A stretch of 64,000 nucleotides of DNA, taken from assembly GCF_946151075.1 (NCBI RefSeq), contig NZ_OX267715.1:1961881-2025880 (forward strand), written 5' to 3'. The DNA comes from Neobacillus sp. Marseille-Q6967 (GTDB taxonomy: Bacteria > Bacillota > Bacilli > Bacillales > Cytobacillaceae). The notes below the pieces were generated by a model. The model did not search any database. It had not been told where the DNA came from and saw only the letters and a program-made list of their open reading frames with translations. The translations under genes were made by a program, and so were the position numbers. Positions 50,530 through 61,113 of this stretch are shown piece after piece. Every line of letters starts with the position of its first letter. Position 1 is the stretch's first letter.

Positions 50530-50638
50530 CAGATTTTTGTAATCGCTTTCAAATTTCATTAAAAAAAACGTGCAGCTATGACACGTTTATCGTTATATTT
50601 CCATATTTATTGTCATACATTCTGGTAAACATCCTTTG

Positions 50639-50917
50639 TTAATGAAGACGATTGCTTTTGTTTTCTACAAAAAAGCTATACGGCATCCATAATACTTCAA
50701 AAAAATGTTTTTGGAGCGAGTAGATCTGTTGTTTGAAATTGCGAATGGCTTGTCTTTTTTCATAGTCTGATAATACTCTATTATAATCATTTAGAAGTTT
50801 GTCGAGTTCTTGGCTGCAGTAAATTGTCTCTTCACTAGATAGACCTTTTGTCATTCCGATCGCAATCATTTCGTCTCTCTTCTCATTTATTGCCAGTTCC
50901 AAATCCTCTAGTTTCAT
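50639..50917 (-). CDS. Spo0E-like aspartyl-phosphate phosphatase
   Basis: 92 residues. LEDLELAINEKRDEMIAIG and the signature SSEETIYCSQELDKLLNDYN match Spo0E-family phosphatases (PF09388), which remove phosphate from Spo0A~P and so delay sporulation. The SQELD motif is intact. A roughly 40-residue C-terminal extension (QIYSLQKHFFEVLWMPYSFF) is longer than in small family members. It lies 184 bp downstream of a histidine kinase gene on the same strand, so both may act on the same phosphorelay. Confidence 0.88.
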   Translation of the reverse strand: MKLEDLELAINEKRDEMIAIGMTKGLSSEETIYCSQELDKLLNDYNRVLSDYEKRQAIRNFKQQIYSLQKHFFEVLWMPYSFFVENKSNRLH

Positions 50918-51100
50918 CGCAAAATTACACCTCGAAAAAAATATTAAATGCTAGAACATTCTTTTTGTTTGTCATGAAATGTATTATAGCATTTTTTTAC
51001 CTCGATGCTATCTTTTCGATAAAACAAGATAAAACAAGACATAAGTAGACGTAATTGGAAGATTTCCGACAAAATCTACGAAAAACCTCCAGAAAGATTA

Positions 51101-52156
51101 CTAGATTTGTTTTACAGGAAGTTGAATATGAATGGTTGTCCCCATCCCAACTTCACTAGAGACCGTGATATTTCCACCATGCTCATGGATAGTGGTATAC
51201 ACTTGTGTCAACCCAAGTCCTGTCCCGTCGTTTTTACTCGAGAAAAACGGTGTTCCAAGCATTTTAATTTTATCCGCAGGAATTCCTTCTCCGGTATCAC
51301 TAATCCGGACATGAACCAAACCGTTCTCATAGTAATGTTCAATTTTTAATTTCCCTTGATCGTTTATAGCCTCAAAGGCATTCTTAATTAAATTAAAAAA
51401 AGCTTTTAAAAATAAGTTTTTCTTTCCGATAATGATTCTATTTGCATCCTTTAAATCCAATTCGACTTCGACAGAATACATCTTTTCCTGAAACAATAGC
51501 AAAACCATATTTAATTTTTGGCATAACGAAATGGGAACCAGTGGCTCATCTTGTAAATCTGGTTTGGATACCTGTAACAACTTTTGTAATGTATCAAATG
51601 CTTTTTCTAATTCACTTTCCATTGTGTCTAAATACGGATGACTCTGTGATTCTTTAATTAATTGTAAAAAACCCTTTACCGCTGTTAGCGGATTTTTTAC
51701 TTCATGAACAATTCCGGCTGCGATTTGACCCAATGATGCTAATTTCTCTTTATCATTTAACCGTTTTATAGCCATTTTTTTATCAGTAATGTCCTGAATA
51801 ATCACTTGAGCAAATACCTTGTCTCCTGAATAATAAGGAACTGCCATGAGTTCGACCTCTGCCAGTTCACCATGATTTTTTAAAATCGTGATATCCAGCC
51901 TATCGATAACATCCTTGAATTCCATTACCCTCGTTAGTCCCGAATTACATAATGAATGTATTTTCTTTGGTAAGAATAAATAGATACTTTTATTAATAAC
52001 ATCTTCCATCGATTGATAGTTTAATAGTTGTAGTCCGGCTTTATTGCAGTAGAGAATCGTCCGATCCTCTCCGACGAGCCAAATAGAGTTAAGAGAATTC
52101 TCTACTAATTGGTGAAAATCTATTCTTTCATTGGTCAGTTTCAAGTAAATCCCCAC
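51101..52156 (-). CDS. cytoplasmic PAS-domain sensor histidine kinase (sporulation-kinase-like)
   Basis: 351 residues. PAS domain (about 12-125; LVENSLNSIWLVGEDRTILYCN), H-box IVHEVKNPLTAVKGFLQLI with phospho-acceptor His near residue 151, N-box FFNLIKNAFEAIN, and G-boxes DTGEGIPADK and GTGLGLTQVYT. No membrane helix, so the signal is internal. The organisation fits Bacillus sporulation kinases such as KinA/KinE. No response regulator is beside it, as in those orphan kinases. It is next to a Spo0E-like gene. Confidence 0.9.
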   Translation of the reverse strand: MGIYLKLTNERIDFHQLVENSLNSIWLVGEDRTILYCNKAGLQLLNYQSMEDVINKSIYLFLPKKIHSLCNSGLTRVMEFKDVIDRLDITILKNHGELAEVELMAVPYYSGDKVFAQVIIQDITDKKMAIKRLNDKEKLASLGQIAAGIVHEVKNPLTAVKGFLQLIKESQSHPYLDTMESELEKAFDTLQKLLQVSKPDLQDEPLVPISLCQKLNMVLLLFQEKMYSVEVELDLKDANRIIIGKKNLFLKAFFNLIKNAFEAINDQGKLKIEHYYENGLVHVRISDTGEGIPADKIKMLGTPFFSSKNDGTGLGLTQVYTTIHEHGGNITVSSEVGMGTTIHIQLPVKQI

Positions 52157-52316
52157 TTTTAACGTTCTATCTCATTTTTAGTTTAACAAGAATAGCCATA
52201 AACATAAATACCAATTAATGTATGCAAACGTTTGTATTTTAGAAAAATTTTATTTTTTGTTAAAACGGACGACTTTTTGTCAAAATAAATCGTTTTGTAG
52301 CGATACATCTCTCTTT

Positions 52317-52601
52317 TTATCTGCGTCTACGCTCTTTTGACTTTTTGATTTTCATGATTTTTGTCGGGGGCTGTTTGCGAATCCATTTAATGAACCGAGA
52401 AAGTGCTTCATCCTGTCTCAATTCCCGAATAGTTGTAAGTCGTGCAGTAATTTCTTCATTGGTATAAAGGGCATGGATTTGCTTATGACAAGGGATACAC
52501 AAATGAGCCGTTGCACCAAATGTACCTCCCATCTCCTTTGGCAGCAGATGATGTACCGTAGTTTCCACATCACTACGTCCGCAAAGTTCGCAAACTGCCA
52601 T
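52317..52601 (-). CDS. HNH-domain protein (YisB-like)
   Basis: 94 residues. CELCGR and CIPCHKQIH supply four zinc cysteines, and TTVHHLLPKEMGG the HNH catalytic His pair. A basic C-terminal tail (KIMKIKKSKERRRR) would bind nucleic acid. HNH proteins of this size occur as YisB in Bacillus; the biological target is not known. AAAAGGG ribosome-like site upstream of the ATG. Confidence 0.85.
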   Translation of the reverse strand: MAVCELCGRSDVETTVHHLLPKEMGGTFGATAHLCIPCHKQIHALYTNEEITARLTTIRELRQDEALSRFIKWIRKQPPTKIMKIKKSKERRRR

Positions 52602-52847
52602 GCCCTTTTCACCTCTTTATCTTCCGATATTATGATTTGCGGCCGGATAATTTTGCAAGAAATTTTGTCCTTCAGATGCCGTTAGTACAAAGAACAAAAT
52701 TGGATTCCTTATGATACGAATTATCTTGTCCCGAAATGGAAGAAAGTATGAAATGAGCATATTAAGATGCCCTCAAAGTTATTATGCATACATACCCTAT
52801 CTCTGACGATAGTAGCAGGAAAAACGTTTCAGCTTAGGTTTAAGAAT
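52602..52847. other. gap upstream of the HNH gene, no gene seen
   Basis: The 301-bp gap between the HNH gene and cysI contains the HNH promoter region and, at 52848-52897, the cysI terminator. I see no other structure. Confidence 0.5.
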
Positions 52848-52897
52848 AAAAAAAACCTGTTCTTCCGATATGATAGATTGGAAGAAACAGGTTTTTA
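52848..52897 (-). terminator. terminator of the cys operon
   Basis: AAAAACCTGTTTCTTCC (minus strand) pairs with GGAAGAACAGGTTTTT across a loop of about 16 nt, then T-run. Confidence 0.9.
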
Positions 52898-52902
52898 TTT
52901 CA

Positions 52903-54621
52903 TTATTCGTGGAAATTTGTACCGTCAGTTGTTGCTTTAATGATGCCAGCGCGGATAACGAAATCACCGAAGTGTTCGCCTTCTTCACGCTCCTTCGCAT
53001 AGCGTGGAAGAATCTCACCAAGCTCTTTAAGAATTTCATCTTCCCCAATATTCTCACGATGCATTTTACTTAAGCGGCTGCCGTCATGTGCGGCACCAAG
53101 ATACATATTGTATTTACCTGGCGATTTTCCAATAAAGCCAATTTCACCAAGGGCATGGCGTGCACAACCGTTTGGACAGCCAGTCATACGGATGGTAATT
53201 TCTTCATCACGCAGACCGTTCGCATCAACAATTTCATCAATTTTATCAATTAAACGAGGTAAGTAACGTTCTGCTTCTGCCATCGCAAGGCCGCAGGTTG
53301 GAAGTGCTACACATGCCATTGAACTGCGGCGTAGAGCAGAATACTGCTTTCCGTCTGTTAATCCATATTGCTCAATGAGTTCATTGATTTTCTTCTTCTT
53401 TTGGCTTGATACATTGGCAATGATGACGTTTTGGTTGGATGTTAAACGGAAATCCCCGGTGTGAACTTTGGCAATTTCACGTAAGCCAGTCTTCAGCTTA
53501 TAGTCATCAAAATCCGCCACACGGCCTCCTTCTACAAACAACGTAAATTGCCATTTACCTTGAATGCCTTTAACCCATCCGTAACGGTCTCCGTTACGGT
53601 CAAAATGATACTCTCTTGCTTCGTCGAGCTTCCAGCCAAGTCGAGCTTCTAACTCTTCCTTAACTGTCTGTAAACCTAGACGATCTACAGTATATTTAAA
53701 GCGGGCATTTTTACGCTCTGAACGATTTCCATAGTCTCGTTGAATCGTAATCGTATTGTATGCTACCTCATACAGCTGATGCGGCTGAACAAAGCCAATT
53801 ACTTTTCCTAGCTGCGGATACGTCGCCTTGTCACCATGCGACATACCCATACCGCCGCCGATTGCCACATTAAAGCCAACAAGCTTGCCGTCTTCCACAA
53901 TCGCAATAAATCCTAAATCCTGTGAGAAAACATCTATGTCATTTTCAGGTGGAACCGCGATACCGATTTTAAATTTCCTTGGCAGATAAAGCGGACCGTA
54001 CATTGGTTCAACTTCTTCTACTTCCGGTGTACTCGCAACTTTTTCCTCATCTAGCCAAATTTCATGGTACGCTCTTGTACGAGGTAATAAATCATCACTT
54101 AATTTCTTTGCCCATTCATAGACTTCTGCATGAATTTCTGATTGATATGGATTGGAGGTACACATCACATTACGGTTAACATCGCCACATGCAGCAATCG
54201 TATCTAATAAGGATTCATGTATTGCTTGGATGGTGCTTTTCATATTCCATTTTAAAATTCCATGCATTTGAAATGTTTCACGTGTCGTCAATTTCAATGT
54301 GCCATTCCCGTACTTATCAGCAAGCTCATCCATAACAAGCCATTGTGAAGGGGCAGCGACACCTCCTGGTAATCGAACGCGCAGCATAAACTGATAAGCA
54401 GGTTCCAATTTTTGCTTTTGACGCTCATTACGAAGATCACGGTCATCCTGCAGGTAGCTGCCGTGGTGTTTCATTAATCGGTTATCATCATCGGGAATCC
54501 CGGCGCTGATTCGATCCTGCATGACTTCCGCCAACGTTCCGCGCAAATAGTTACTTTCTCTTTTTATCCGCTCAACATCACTTGGCGGGCCGTCCGGCGC
54601 TTTTAAAATTTGGTTCACCAT
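52903..54621 (-). CDS. cysI: assimilatory sulfite reductase haemoprotein subunit CysI
   Basis: 572 residues from ATG at 54621, which fits relatives ([20 protein letters not shown]) and has GAAGGGAG 10 bp upstream. Two nitrite/sulfite reductase ferredoxin-like half-domains and two sirohaem/Fe4S4 domains. Cluster cysteines are in [15 protein letters not shown] and TGCPNGCAR. With CysJ it reduces sulfite to sulfide by six electrons. Last gene of the sulfate operon; cysJ ends 26 bp upstream. Needs sirohaem, supplied by sumT and sirB of the same run. Confidence 0.96.
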   Translation of the reverse strand: MVNQILKAPDGPPSDVERIKRESNYLRGTLAEVMQDRISAGIPDDDNRLMKHHGSYLQDDRDLRNERQKQKLEPAYQFMLRVRLPGGVAAPSQWLVMDELADKYGNGTLKLTTRETFQMHGILKWNMKSTIQAIHESLLDTIAACGDVNRNVMCTSNPYQSEIHAEVYEWAKKLSDDLLPRTRAYHEIWLDEEKVASTPEVEEVEPMYGPLYLPRKFKIGIAVPPENDIDVFSQDLGFIAIVEDGKLVGFNVAIGGGMGMSHGDKATYPQLGKVIGFVQPHQLYEVAYNTITIQRDYGNRSERKNARFKYTVDRLGLQTVKEELEARLGWKLDEAREYHFDRNGDRYGWVKGIQGKWQFTLFVEGGRVADFDDYKLKTGLREIAKVHTGDFRLTSNQNVIIANVSSQKKKKINELIEQYGLTDGKQYSALRRSSMACVALPTCGLAMAEAERYLPRLIDKIDEIVDANGLRDEEITIRMTGCPNGCARHALGEIGFIGKSPGKYNMYLGAAHDGSRLSKMHRENIGEDEILKELGEILPRYAKEREEGEHFGDFVIRAGIIKATTDGTNFHE

Positions 54622-54647
54622 GTTGAAAATACTCCCTTCCATCCAAA

Positions 54648-56462
54648 TCAGTATACATCACGCTGGTAACGTTTTTGCTGTTGCATCTCGGCGAGATAAG
54701 CCACTGCTTCTTCCCGGCTCTTATCGCCTTCTTTTTCGATAATTTCAAGTAGCGTCTGATGGACGTCATGGGCCATGTGTTTCTCATCGCCGCAAATATA
54801 AACTGCTGCACCTTCTTCAAGCCACTGATATAATTCTTTACTTTGCTCAAGCATACGGTGCTGAACATATACCTTTTTCTCGGTGTCACGTGAAAAAGCT
54901 ACATCCATTTTCGTTAGTACGCCATCTTTCAGCCATTTTTGCCATTCTGTTTGGTATAGGAAATCTGTCACAAAGTGTTGATCTCCAAAGAACATCCATG
55001 CTTTTCCTTCTGCACCGATTTCTTCACGTTCCTGCATAAAGGAACGGAATGGAGCAACCCCCGTACCTGGTCCAACCATAATAATCGGCGTTTCAGGATT
55101 TGCCGGCAGCTTAAAGTTGTCGTTCTGGTGAATATAAATCGGCAATGTATCACCTGGCTGCAGACGCTCTGCACAAAGAATCGAGCAAACACCTTTTCGA
55201 TCTCGGCCATGCGCATTATAACGGACAGCACCGATTGTCAAATGTACCTCATCTGGATTCGCCATATTACTGCTCGCAATGGAATAAAGACGAGCCGGCA
55301 TTTTGCGAAGAATCGAAACAAATTCCTGTGCTGATGCATTCCATGGACCAAAATCACGAACTAAATCAAGTAAATCACGTCCGTCAATATAAGCCTTTAA
55401 ACCATCAGCATCAGATAATAGTCCTTGAAGTTCACCGTTTGCTGATAGATTTGCTGCTTTTTCTACCAACGGTTTTGTGAGTTTTGTAATTTCATAATAT
55501 GCAACTAGCGCATCTTTAAGAGGGAGAGTTTCTCCTTGTTTATTTACCGTTACAGTTTGATTCGGATCCCAATTCAATTCTTGTAACAGCAATTCTACTA
55601 ATTCTGGGTCGTTTTCCGGGATAATTCCAAGGGCATCCCCTGGTGCATAAGTCAGACCTGAACCTTCAAGAGAAATCTCAAGATGACGAGTTTCTTTATT
55701 TGAACCACGGCCATTCAGATTAATATTTTCAAGTACTTCTGCTCTAAATGGGTTGTTCTTTGAGTACGATGATTCAACTGATTGCAGTATTGAATTTGAA
55801 GCAGATGGCTGGCTGATTGACCCTTGCGCTTCACTTAGGCTGTTAACCACACCATCAAGCCATTCTGCAAACGGCTCATCATAATCAAGGTCGCAATCAA
55901 AACGAGGGTAAAGTCTTGTACCGCCTAGCTCTTCTAAACGTGAATCAAATTCTTTACCTGTCTGGCAGAAAAATTCGTACGAGCTGTCTCCCAATGATAA
56001 AACGGAGAAATTAAGATCTTCAAGTTTCGGTGCCCGTTTCCCATGAACGAATTCATGGAAGGTCAGCGCATTATCCGGTGGATCTCCTTCACCGTGGGTA
56101 CTTACCAGAATAAGTAAGTTTTGCAGTTTTTTAAGATTGTTAGGTTTAAAGTCACTCATCTCAGAGACGGTTACGTTAAAACCCTTGCCTTCCAAAGTTT
56201 GAGCAGCTTTTTTCGCAAGCCCTTTTGCATTTCCTGTTTGAGAACCAAAAAGAATGGTTACATCTTTTGAAACTGGTTGAACGGCAGCTGCTGCTGGCAA
56301 TACTGATGTATCTACAGCAACAGCAGTCTGAGTTATTGATGCTGACGCAGCTAAGTAACCGCTGAGCCAGACAAGTTGTGTTTCTGTCAAGGTTGGCAGA
56401 AGGCGGTTAAGAAGTTCCGCCTGCTCTTGATTAAACGGACTGTTCAATACCTGAAGTTGCAA
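54648..56462 (-). CDS. cysJ: assimilatory sulfite reductase flavoprotein subunit CysJ
   Basis: 604 residues. Flavodoxin-like FMN domain (about 67-205; [18 protein letters not shown]), then FAD/NADPH domain of the ferredoxin-NADP reductase type ([50 protein letters not shown]). Passes electrons from NADPH through FAD and FMN to CysI. TTG start with GAGGTGG upstream. There is a 157-bp gap before it with a hairpin, so it may also be read from its own promoter. Confidence 0.96.
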   Translation of the reverse strand: MQLQVLNSPFNQEQAELLNRLLPTLTETQLVWLSGYLAASASITQTAVAVDTSVLPAAAAVQPVSKDVTILFGSQTGNAKGLAKKAAQTLEGKGFNVTVSEMSDFKPNNLKKLQNLLILVSTHGEGDPPDNALTFHEFVHGKRAPKLEDLNFSVLSLGDSSYEFFCQTGKEFDSRLEELGGTRLYPRFDCDLDYDEPFAEWLDGVVNSLSEAQGSISQPSASNSILQSVESSYSKNNPFRAEVLENINLNGRGSNKETRHLEISLEGSGLTYAPGDALGIIPENDPELVELLLQELNWDPNQTVTVNKQGETLPLKDALVAYYEITKLTKPLVEKAANLSANGELQGLLSDADGLKAYIDGRDLLDLVRDFGPWNASAQEFVSILRKMPARLYSIASSNMANPDEVHLTIGAVRYNAHGRDRKGVCSILCAERLQPGDTLPIYIHQNDNFKLPANPETPIIMVGPGTGVAPFRSFMQEREEIGAEGKAWMFFGDQHFVTDFLYQTEWQKWLKDGVLTKMDVAFSRDTEKKVYVQHRMLEQSKELYQWLEEGAAVYICGDEKHMAHDVHQTLLEIIEKEGDKSREEAVAYLAEMQQQKRYQRDVY

Positions 56463-56546
56463 CTATATCCACCTCACAAAGAATATAAGATAATCATTGA
56501 AGTTTTCCCAAAATTATGTCTTAATAGCGACAGCTTTCAGGTTTCT

Positions 56547-56588
56547 AGAAAGCGGTCACTCAGAAAACGGTCTAGGTGACCACTTTCT
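56547..56588. terminator. hairpin between sirB and cysJ
   Basis: AGAAAG-GGTCAC pairs with GTGACC-CTTTCT with one mismatch. The exit is only moderately T-rich, so it may attenuate rather than fully stop read-through into cysJI. Confidence 0.55.
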
Positions 56589-56619
56589 TGGTAATTCTGA
56601 TTTTCAAAAAGTAACGATA

Positions 56620-57345
56620 TTACTCTCCAAGTGCACGCTCGATGACGACGTCTTCAATCACTCGATGGCTGCTTAACGGCCCCGTATGGAGAATATCATA
56701 TCCAACAGCCTTCAGCTTACGGACTTCTTGGTTGATTTCAGCTAAAAGCAGACCTTGGAATAAGAGATATGGCACAACGACAATTTTGCCCGTGGCACCC
56801 TCAGTAATCAGCGCCAAACCTTCCTTAAACCGAGGTTCGGCTGCAGCCAAATAACTAACCGAAACATGTTCGATACCAAGACGTTCCCGAATGCCTGAAG
56901 AGATCAACTCAAAATCGGTATAGAGGCTAGGATCACTGCTCCCTCTTCCGACAATTAACAGACGATCATTCGACAATATGTCTCCTGTAGTATATCTTAC
57001 TAACTCGGCCACTGCATCAAGAATTTTATCTTGTATCCCAAAAGGATCTTTCACCGTTACCACAATATCCGGAAATCGGTTTTGTAAAACTGACAGAGCC
57101 TGCGGGATGTCCTGCTTAATGTGACCCGCTGATAAAAGGAATAATGGTACAACTATAATTTCAGTAGCACCTTTTTCCATACAGCGTATGAATCCTTCTT
57201 CAATCAACGGTTCTGTCAACTCTAGGAAACTTATTTCCTGAATATTTATATCGATTCTAGCCATCACTCGTTCGATAAACCTTTTAGCTTCATCTGATCC
57301 TTTTTTTGACCGCGTGCCATGGCCAATGTAAAGAATAGCTTTCAT
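56620..57345 (-). CDS. sirB: sirohydrochlorin ferrochelatase SirB
   Basis: 241 residues, CbiX/SirB type with two similar halves: ILYIGHGTRSKKGSDEAKRF (first metal His in GHG) and IVVVPLFLLSAGHIKQDIPQ (second His). Inserts iron into sirohydrochlorin to give sirohaem. Follows sumT by 22 bp, the same order as ylnD-ylnE in B. subtilis. No separate precorrin-2 dehydrogenase (SirC/YlnF) gene is seen in this operon. Confidence 0.93.
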   Translation of the reverse strand: MKAILYIGHGTRSKKGSDEAKRFIERVMARIDINIQEISFLELTEPLIEEGFIRCMEKGATEIIVVPLFLLSAGHIKQDIPQALSVLQNRFPDIVVTVKDPFGIQDKILDAVAELVRYTTGDILSNDRLLIVGRGSSDPSLYTDFELISSGIRERLGIEHVSVSYLAAAEPRFKEGLALITEGATGKIVVVPYLLFQGLLLAEINQEVRKLKAVGYDILHTGPLSSHRVIEDVVIERALGE

Positions 57346-57367
57346 TATAACTATCGCTCCCTTTCAT

Positions 57368-58144
57368 TTACCCATGGACAACAGGCAAATTTGGAACAAT
57401 CTCTTCCTGGAACCAATTTAACTTTTTGTGGAGGCGGACCACTTCGCCAATTACAATGATACTCGGATTGGCTATGTCCGCTTCCTTTACTTTTTCAACG
57501 ATTGTTTCGAGGGTTCCAACAACGGTCTGCTGGTCACTTAATGTACCCCAATGGACCAAAGCAATCGGTGTATCCGGGGATTTCCCATATAACATTAATT
57601 GTTTTGTAATCGAAGGGAGGTGTGATACACCCATATACACACAAATCGTATCGACACCGTTTGCTAGATGATACCACTGATGTTCTGCTTCTACATCCCC
57701 TGCCTGATGCCCCGTGATAAAGGCAAAGCTTTTACTCAAGGTACGATGGGTAACAGGGATTCCCGCATAAGCGGCAGCGGCAATACCCGCAGTAATCCCT
57801 GGGACAACTTCAAATGGCACATCCTGTTTTCGGCATTCTTCTGCTTCTTCACCGCCGCGCCCAAAAACGAAAGGATCTCCGCCTTTTAAGCGGACGACTT
57901 GAAGACCTTTTTTCGCGTATTTCACCAAGAAGTGATTAATGGTTTCCTGTTTCATTGTATGGTAATGGGGCAGCTTACCGCAATATACCAGCTGCGCTCC
58001 TTCCTTTGCATGCTGCAAAAGCTCAGGATTCACCAGACGGTCATAGAGGATGACATCAGCTTCCTGCAGGCAGCGCAGCCCTTTTACTGTAATTAAATCT
58101 GGATCGCCAGGACCCGCACCTACTAAATAAACCTTGCCACCCAT
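57368..58144 (-). CDS. sumT: uroporphyrinogen-III C-methyltransferase (SUMT), sulfate operon copy
   Basis: 258 residues. SUMT motifs: KVYLVGAGPGDPDLITVKGL, ADVILYDRLVNPELL, VVRLKGGDPFVFGRGGEEAE, VVPGITAGIAAAAYAGIPVTHR. Uses SAM to methylate uroporphyrinogen III at C2 and C7, first step to sirohaem. Equivalent to ylnD. A second SUMT gene lies at 62201-62980; the two are clearly related but not the same. Confidence 0.95.
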   Translation of the reverse strand: MGGKVYLVGAGPGDPDLITVKGLRCLQEADVILYDRLVNPELLQHAKEGAQLVYCGKLPHYHTMKQETINHFLVKYAKKGLQVVRLKGGDPFVFGRGGEEAEECRKQDVPFEVVPGITAGIAAAAYAGIPVTHRTLSKSFAFITGHQAGDVEAEHQWYHLANGVDTICVYMGVSHLPSITKQLMLYGKSPDTPIALVHWGTLSDQQTVVGTLETIVEKVKEADIANPSIIVIGEVVRLHKKLNWFQEEIVPNLPVVHG

Positions 58145-58164
58145 GCTCTGCCACCCTTTCCCAA

Positions 58165-58764
58165 TTAGATGATATTTTTGTCTTTTAAGTATTCAAAAAT
58201 TTGTTCTACCGCTTGTTCAACGGTTAACAGATCAGAACGGACCGTTACTTCCGGATGCTCTGGTGCCTCGTACGGAGAATCAATGCCCGTAAAGTCTTTT
58301 ATTTCACCGCGTCGTGCTTTCGCATACAATTGTTTCGGATCACGGCGTTCACATTCTTCAATTGGGCAGTCTACAAAAACTTCGATAAACTCCCCTTCTT
58401 CAAAAATTTCCCGTACTTGGTCACGGTCAGTACGAAATGGTGAAATAAACGCTGTTGTTACAATCGCACCACTATCAACAAACAATTTTGCCACTTCACC
58501 AATACGGCGAATATTTTCTGTTCGGTCATGATCAGAAAACCCTAAATCTTTATTTAGTCCATGGCGGATATTATCGCCATCAAGAACGTATTCGTTAATA
58601 CCCTGACGGTACAATTCACTTGATACGGCATTCGCAATCGTTGACTTCCCTGATCCGGATAAACCTGTAAACCATAATACTGCGCTGCCATGACCGTTTT
58701 GAACCCGGCGGTCAGCCTTTGATACGGTACTTGCATGCCATGTAATATTCGTAGCCTTTGTCAT
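58165..58764 (-). CDS. cysC: adenylylsulfate kinase CysC
   Basis: 199 residues. P-loop GLSGSGKST about 34-42, [16 protein letters not shown] and [14 protein letters not shown] as in APS kinases. Converts APS to PAPS with ATP. Position between sat and sumT matches the B. subtilis cysH operon. ATG start; spacing 14 bp from sat. Confidence 0.96.
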   Translation of the reverse strand: MTKATNITWHASTVSKADRRVQNGHGSAVLWFTGLSGSGKSTIANAVSSELYRQGINEYVLDGDNIRHGLNKDLGFSDHDRTENIRRIGEVAKLFVDSGAIVTTAFISPFRTDRDQVREIFEEGEFIEVFVDCPIEECERRDPKQLYAKARRGEIKDFTGIDSPYEAPEHPEVTVRSDLLTVEQAVEQIFEYLKDKNII

Positions 58765-58777
58765 TGATTCTGTCCCC

Positions 58778-59926
58778 CTACACGTGCGCGCTTTCTTTCA
58801 TACCTTCTATTAATACTTCCACCACTTCTTTACGGCTGAAGGTAGACGGCGGCAGTTGTCCGGAACGAAGCATTTCTCTTACTTTTGTTCCAGAAAGAAT
58901 AACGCGGTCTTCTTTGCCGTGCGGGCAGGTTTTATCTGAAGCCATGCCTTCACATTTAGTGCAATAGAAACTGTGTTCAAAGAATAATGGCTTGATACCA
59001 AGCTCACCTTCAGGAAACTCACTGAAAATCAACTGTGCATCATAGGTGCCATAATAATTACCAACACCTGCATGGTCACGGCCTACGATAAAGTGTGTGC
59101 AGCCAAAGTTTTTCCGTGCGATTGCATGGAAGATTGCCTCTCTTGGTCCTGCATATCGCATGGCGGCAGGATATACACCTAGCTGTACTCTTTCCGCAGG
59201 ATAATAGTTTTCAAGGAGTACACGATAGCTTTTTAGTCGGACATCTGCAGGGATATCGTCAGATTTCGTTTCCCCTACAAGCGGATTGACAAAAAGTCCA
59301 TCTACCGTTTCTAAAGCTGCTTTTTGAATGTATTCATGGGCACGGTGAATGGGATTACGGGTTTGGAAACCAACGATGGTTTTCCAGCCTTTTTCTTCAA
59401 AAAATGCCCGTGTTTGTTTTGGTTCATACCACACATCACCGAAAATTCCTTTTTCCGGTTTCTTAACCAATGTCACATCTCCTGCAACATATACAGGACC
59501 TCTTTCATATAGACGTCTTACGCCTGGATGGGCCAGTTCCTGTGTTTTGTATACCTCAAGGGCTTCTTTATCTAAATCTGGTTCATACCATTCAGAAACC
59601 TTAATCACTCCATACACTTCTTTGTTAAAAACAAGCTTAATTTCTTCGCCAACTTGAAGTGTTTTAGCTGTTTCAGTTGAAACAGGCAGTGTTACAGGAA
59701 TAGACCATATGGTATTGTCTGCTAAACGCATGTTTGCGACAACCGATTCATAGTCCTCTTTTCCTAGAAAACCAGTTAGCGGACTGAATAGGCCAATACC
59801 AATTAGTTCAAGGTCACTCAATGCAATGGCATCAATTTCAATTTCTTTTTGAATGGATGATACATCATAAGATGGATCATATGCTTCGATTAATTTTCCT
59901 CCATGAGGTGCTGGTAAAAATGACAA
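58778..59926 (-). CDS. sat: sulfate adenylyltransferase (ATP sulfurylase)
   Basis: 382 residues from TTG at 59926, which gives a start like B. subtilis Sat and has AAAGG 10 bp upstream; an ATG at 59944 overlaps that ribosome site. Motifs [12 protein letters not shown] (HxxH-type) and [13 protein letters not shown] mark the active site. Two cysteine pairs near the C-terminus ([15 protein letters not shown]) may bind zinc. Makes APS from sulfate and ATP. Third gene after cysH and cysP. Confidence 0.96.
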   Translation of the reverse strand: MSFLPAPHGGKLIEAYDPSYDVSSIQKEIEIDAIALSDLELIGIGLFSPLTGFLGKEDYESVVANMRLADNTIWSIPVTLPVSTETAKTLQVGEEIKLVFNKEVYGVIKVSEWYEPDLDKEALEVYKTQELAHPGVRRLYERGPVYVAGDVTLVKKPEKGIFGDVWYEPKQTRAFFEEKGWKTIVGFQTRNPIHRAHEYIQKAALETVDGLFVNPLVGETKSDDIPADVRLKSYRVLLENYYPAERVQLGVYPAAMRYAGPREAIFHAIARKNFGCTHFIVGRDHAGVGNYYGTYDAQLIFSEFPEGELGIKPLFFEHSFYCTKCEGMASDKTCPHGKEDRVILSGTKVREMLRSGQLPPSTFSRKEVVEVLIEGMKESAHV

Positions 59927-60039
59927 CAGAATCAAACCTTTCATTCTAAATTTAACTATATATTTTTGAAATAAAACCAGTCGTCCCTTTCAGAAACTAC
60001 GGTTTATTAACGAAACAAACTACTTACCTTAATTACTTG

Positions 60040-61098
60040 TTATTGGTCTTCTGCAATTGGAAGTGTTGATTTCGAACGCTTCATTAAGGAAAGTACCCCA
60101 AATACGCTAATTAGTACTCCGGCCATCGCCACAATCGGGTAGAAATTATGTTCGATAATCATTTGAATGAGCGTATAGGATAACACCATCGATAAAACTG
60201 GTGATACAACCCATACGGTAAGCAGCTGTACAACAATATCTTTTTTCAAAACCGATTTTCCGTGTTTAGCAAAACCGATTCCAATGATTGATGATGTCGT
60301 GATTTGCGTAAGCGGAACAGGTATCCCGAATACGGAGGCAACGGTAACGATACTTGCACCCGTTCCAGAAATAATACAGCCTTCTTCAAGTTTTAGAGTG
60401 GTGATTTTCTTTCCATTCGTTTCGAGGACGCGTTTCCCCAGCAATAGAGCACCCATTGCTACAAATAAACCGCCCCAAAAGATTCCTTTATCTGTGGAAA
60501 GAATTCCAGCCCCGACAAGAGGGCCAACAGCATTGGCAACATTATTCATCCCAGCGGAAAAGGCTTCAAATAACCCCATAAATACAACCATCAGGGATAA
60601 AAACGGAACTGCTTTTGGTGCAGCCATCCATTTTTTCAAATTTTTGTTTTTTAATAGATTAGCTGTCAGTATAGCAATAACAAATGCCGCAAAAGGAGTC
60701 AAAAGCCAGAAAAGCATAATCCAAACTAAATTACCAAGAAAAACAGATTGGTATACGATACCTGCACCCACCACTGAACCTACTGCTACCTCACTAGTAG
60801 ATAAAGGGATTCCAAAGATGTTAGCCAAAAAAAGCGAAAGCGCTGCGGATGCTAAAACAACTAAAGCAATTGACACTGTAAACGTACTGCTTGGGACAAT
60901 TCCGCTCCCGATCGTTTTTACCACTTCACCACCGCCGAGCCAAGCACCGAGGAATACGGCGATACCACAAAGCAGGAGGGCCATTCGCTGCTTTACAACA
61001 CCGGCTCCATAAGCAATCCCCATCGAAGCCGCTGCCCCACTCGCTCCTATATTTAGGGCGAAAAATAATCCTATTGTTATTGCAATTAATGTGAGCAA
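60040..61098 (-). CDS. cysP: sulfate permease CysP (PiT family)
   Basis: 352 residues of the inorganic phosphate transporter family, in which Bacillus CysP is a sulfate permease. About ten membrane helices; repeated family motifs NIGASGAAASMGIAYG and SAGMNNVANAVGPLVGAGI. TTG start with AAAGGAGGGG 6 bp upstream. It lies between cysH and sat, as in B. subtilis, so sulfate is the likely substrate. Confidence 0.94.
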   Translation of the reverse strand: MLTLIAITIGLFFALNIGASGAAASMGIAYGAGVVKQRMALLLCGIAVFLGAWLGGGEVVKTIGSGIVPSSTFTVSIALVVLASAALSLFLANIFGIPLSTSEVAVGSVVGAGIVYQSVFLGNLVWIMLFWLLTPFAAFVIAILTANLLKNKNLKKWMAAPKAVPFLSLMVVFMGLFEAFSAGMNNVANAVGPLVGAGILSTDKGIFWGGLFVAMGALLLGKRVLETNGKKITTLKLEEGCIISGTGASIVTVASVFGIPVPLTQITTSSIIGIGFAKHGKSVLKKDIVVQLLTVWVVSPVLSMVLSYTLIQMIIEHNFYPIVAMAGVLISVFGVLSLMKRSKSTLPIAEDQ

Positions 61099-61113
61099 AT
61101 AACAGCCCCTCCT

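Noticed and set aside
60284..61012. 242-codon plus-strand frame inside cysP
   Set aside because: It is a long shadow caused by codon bias of the membrane gene; it has no domain pattern and no operon context.
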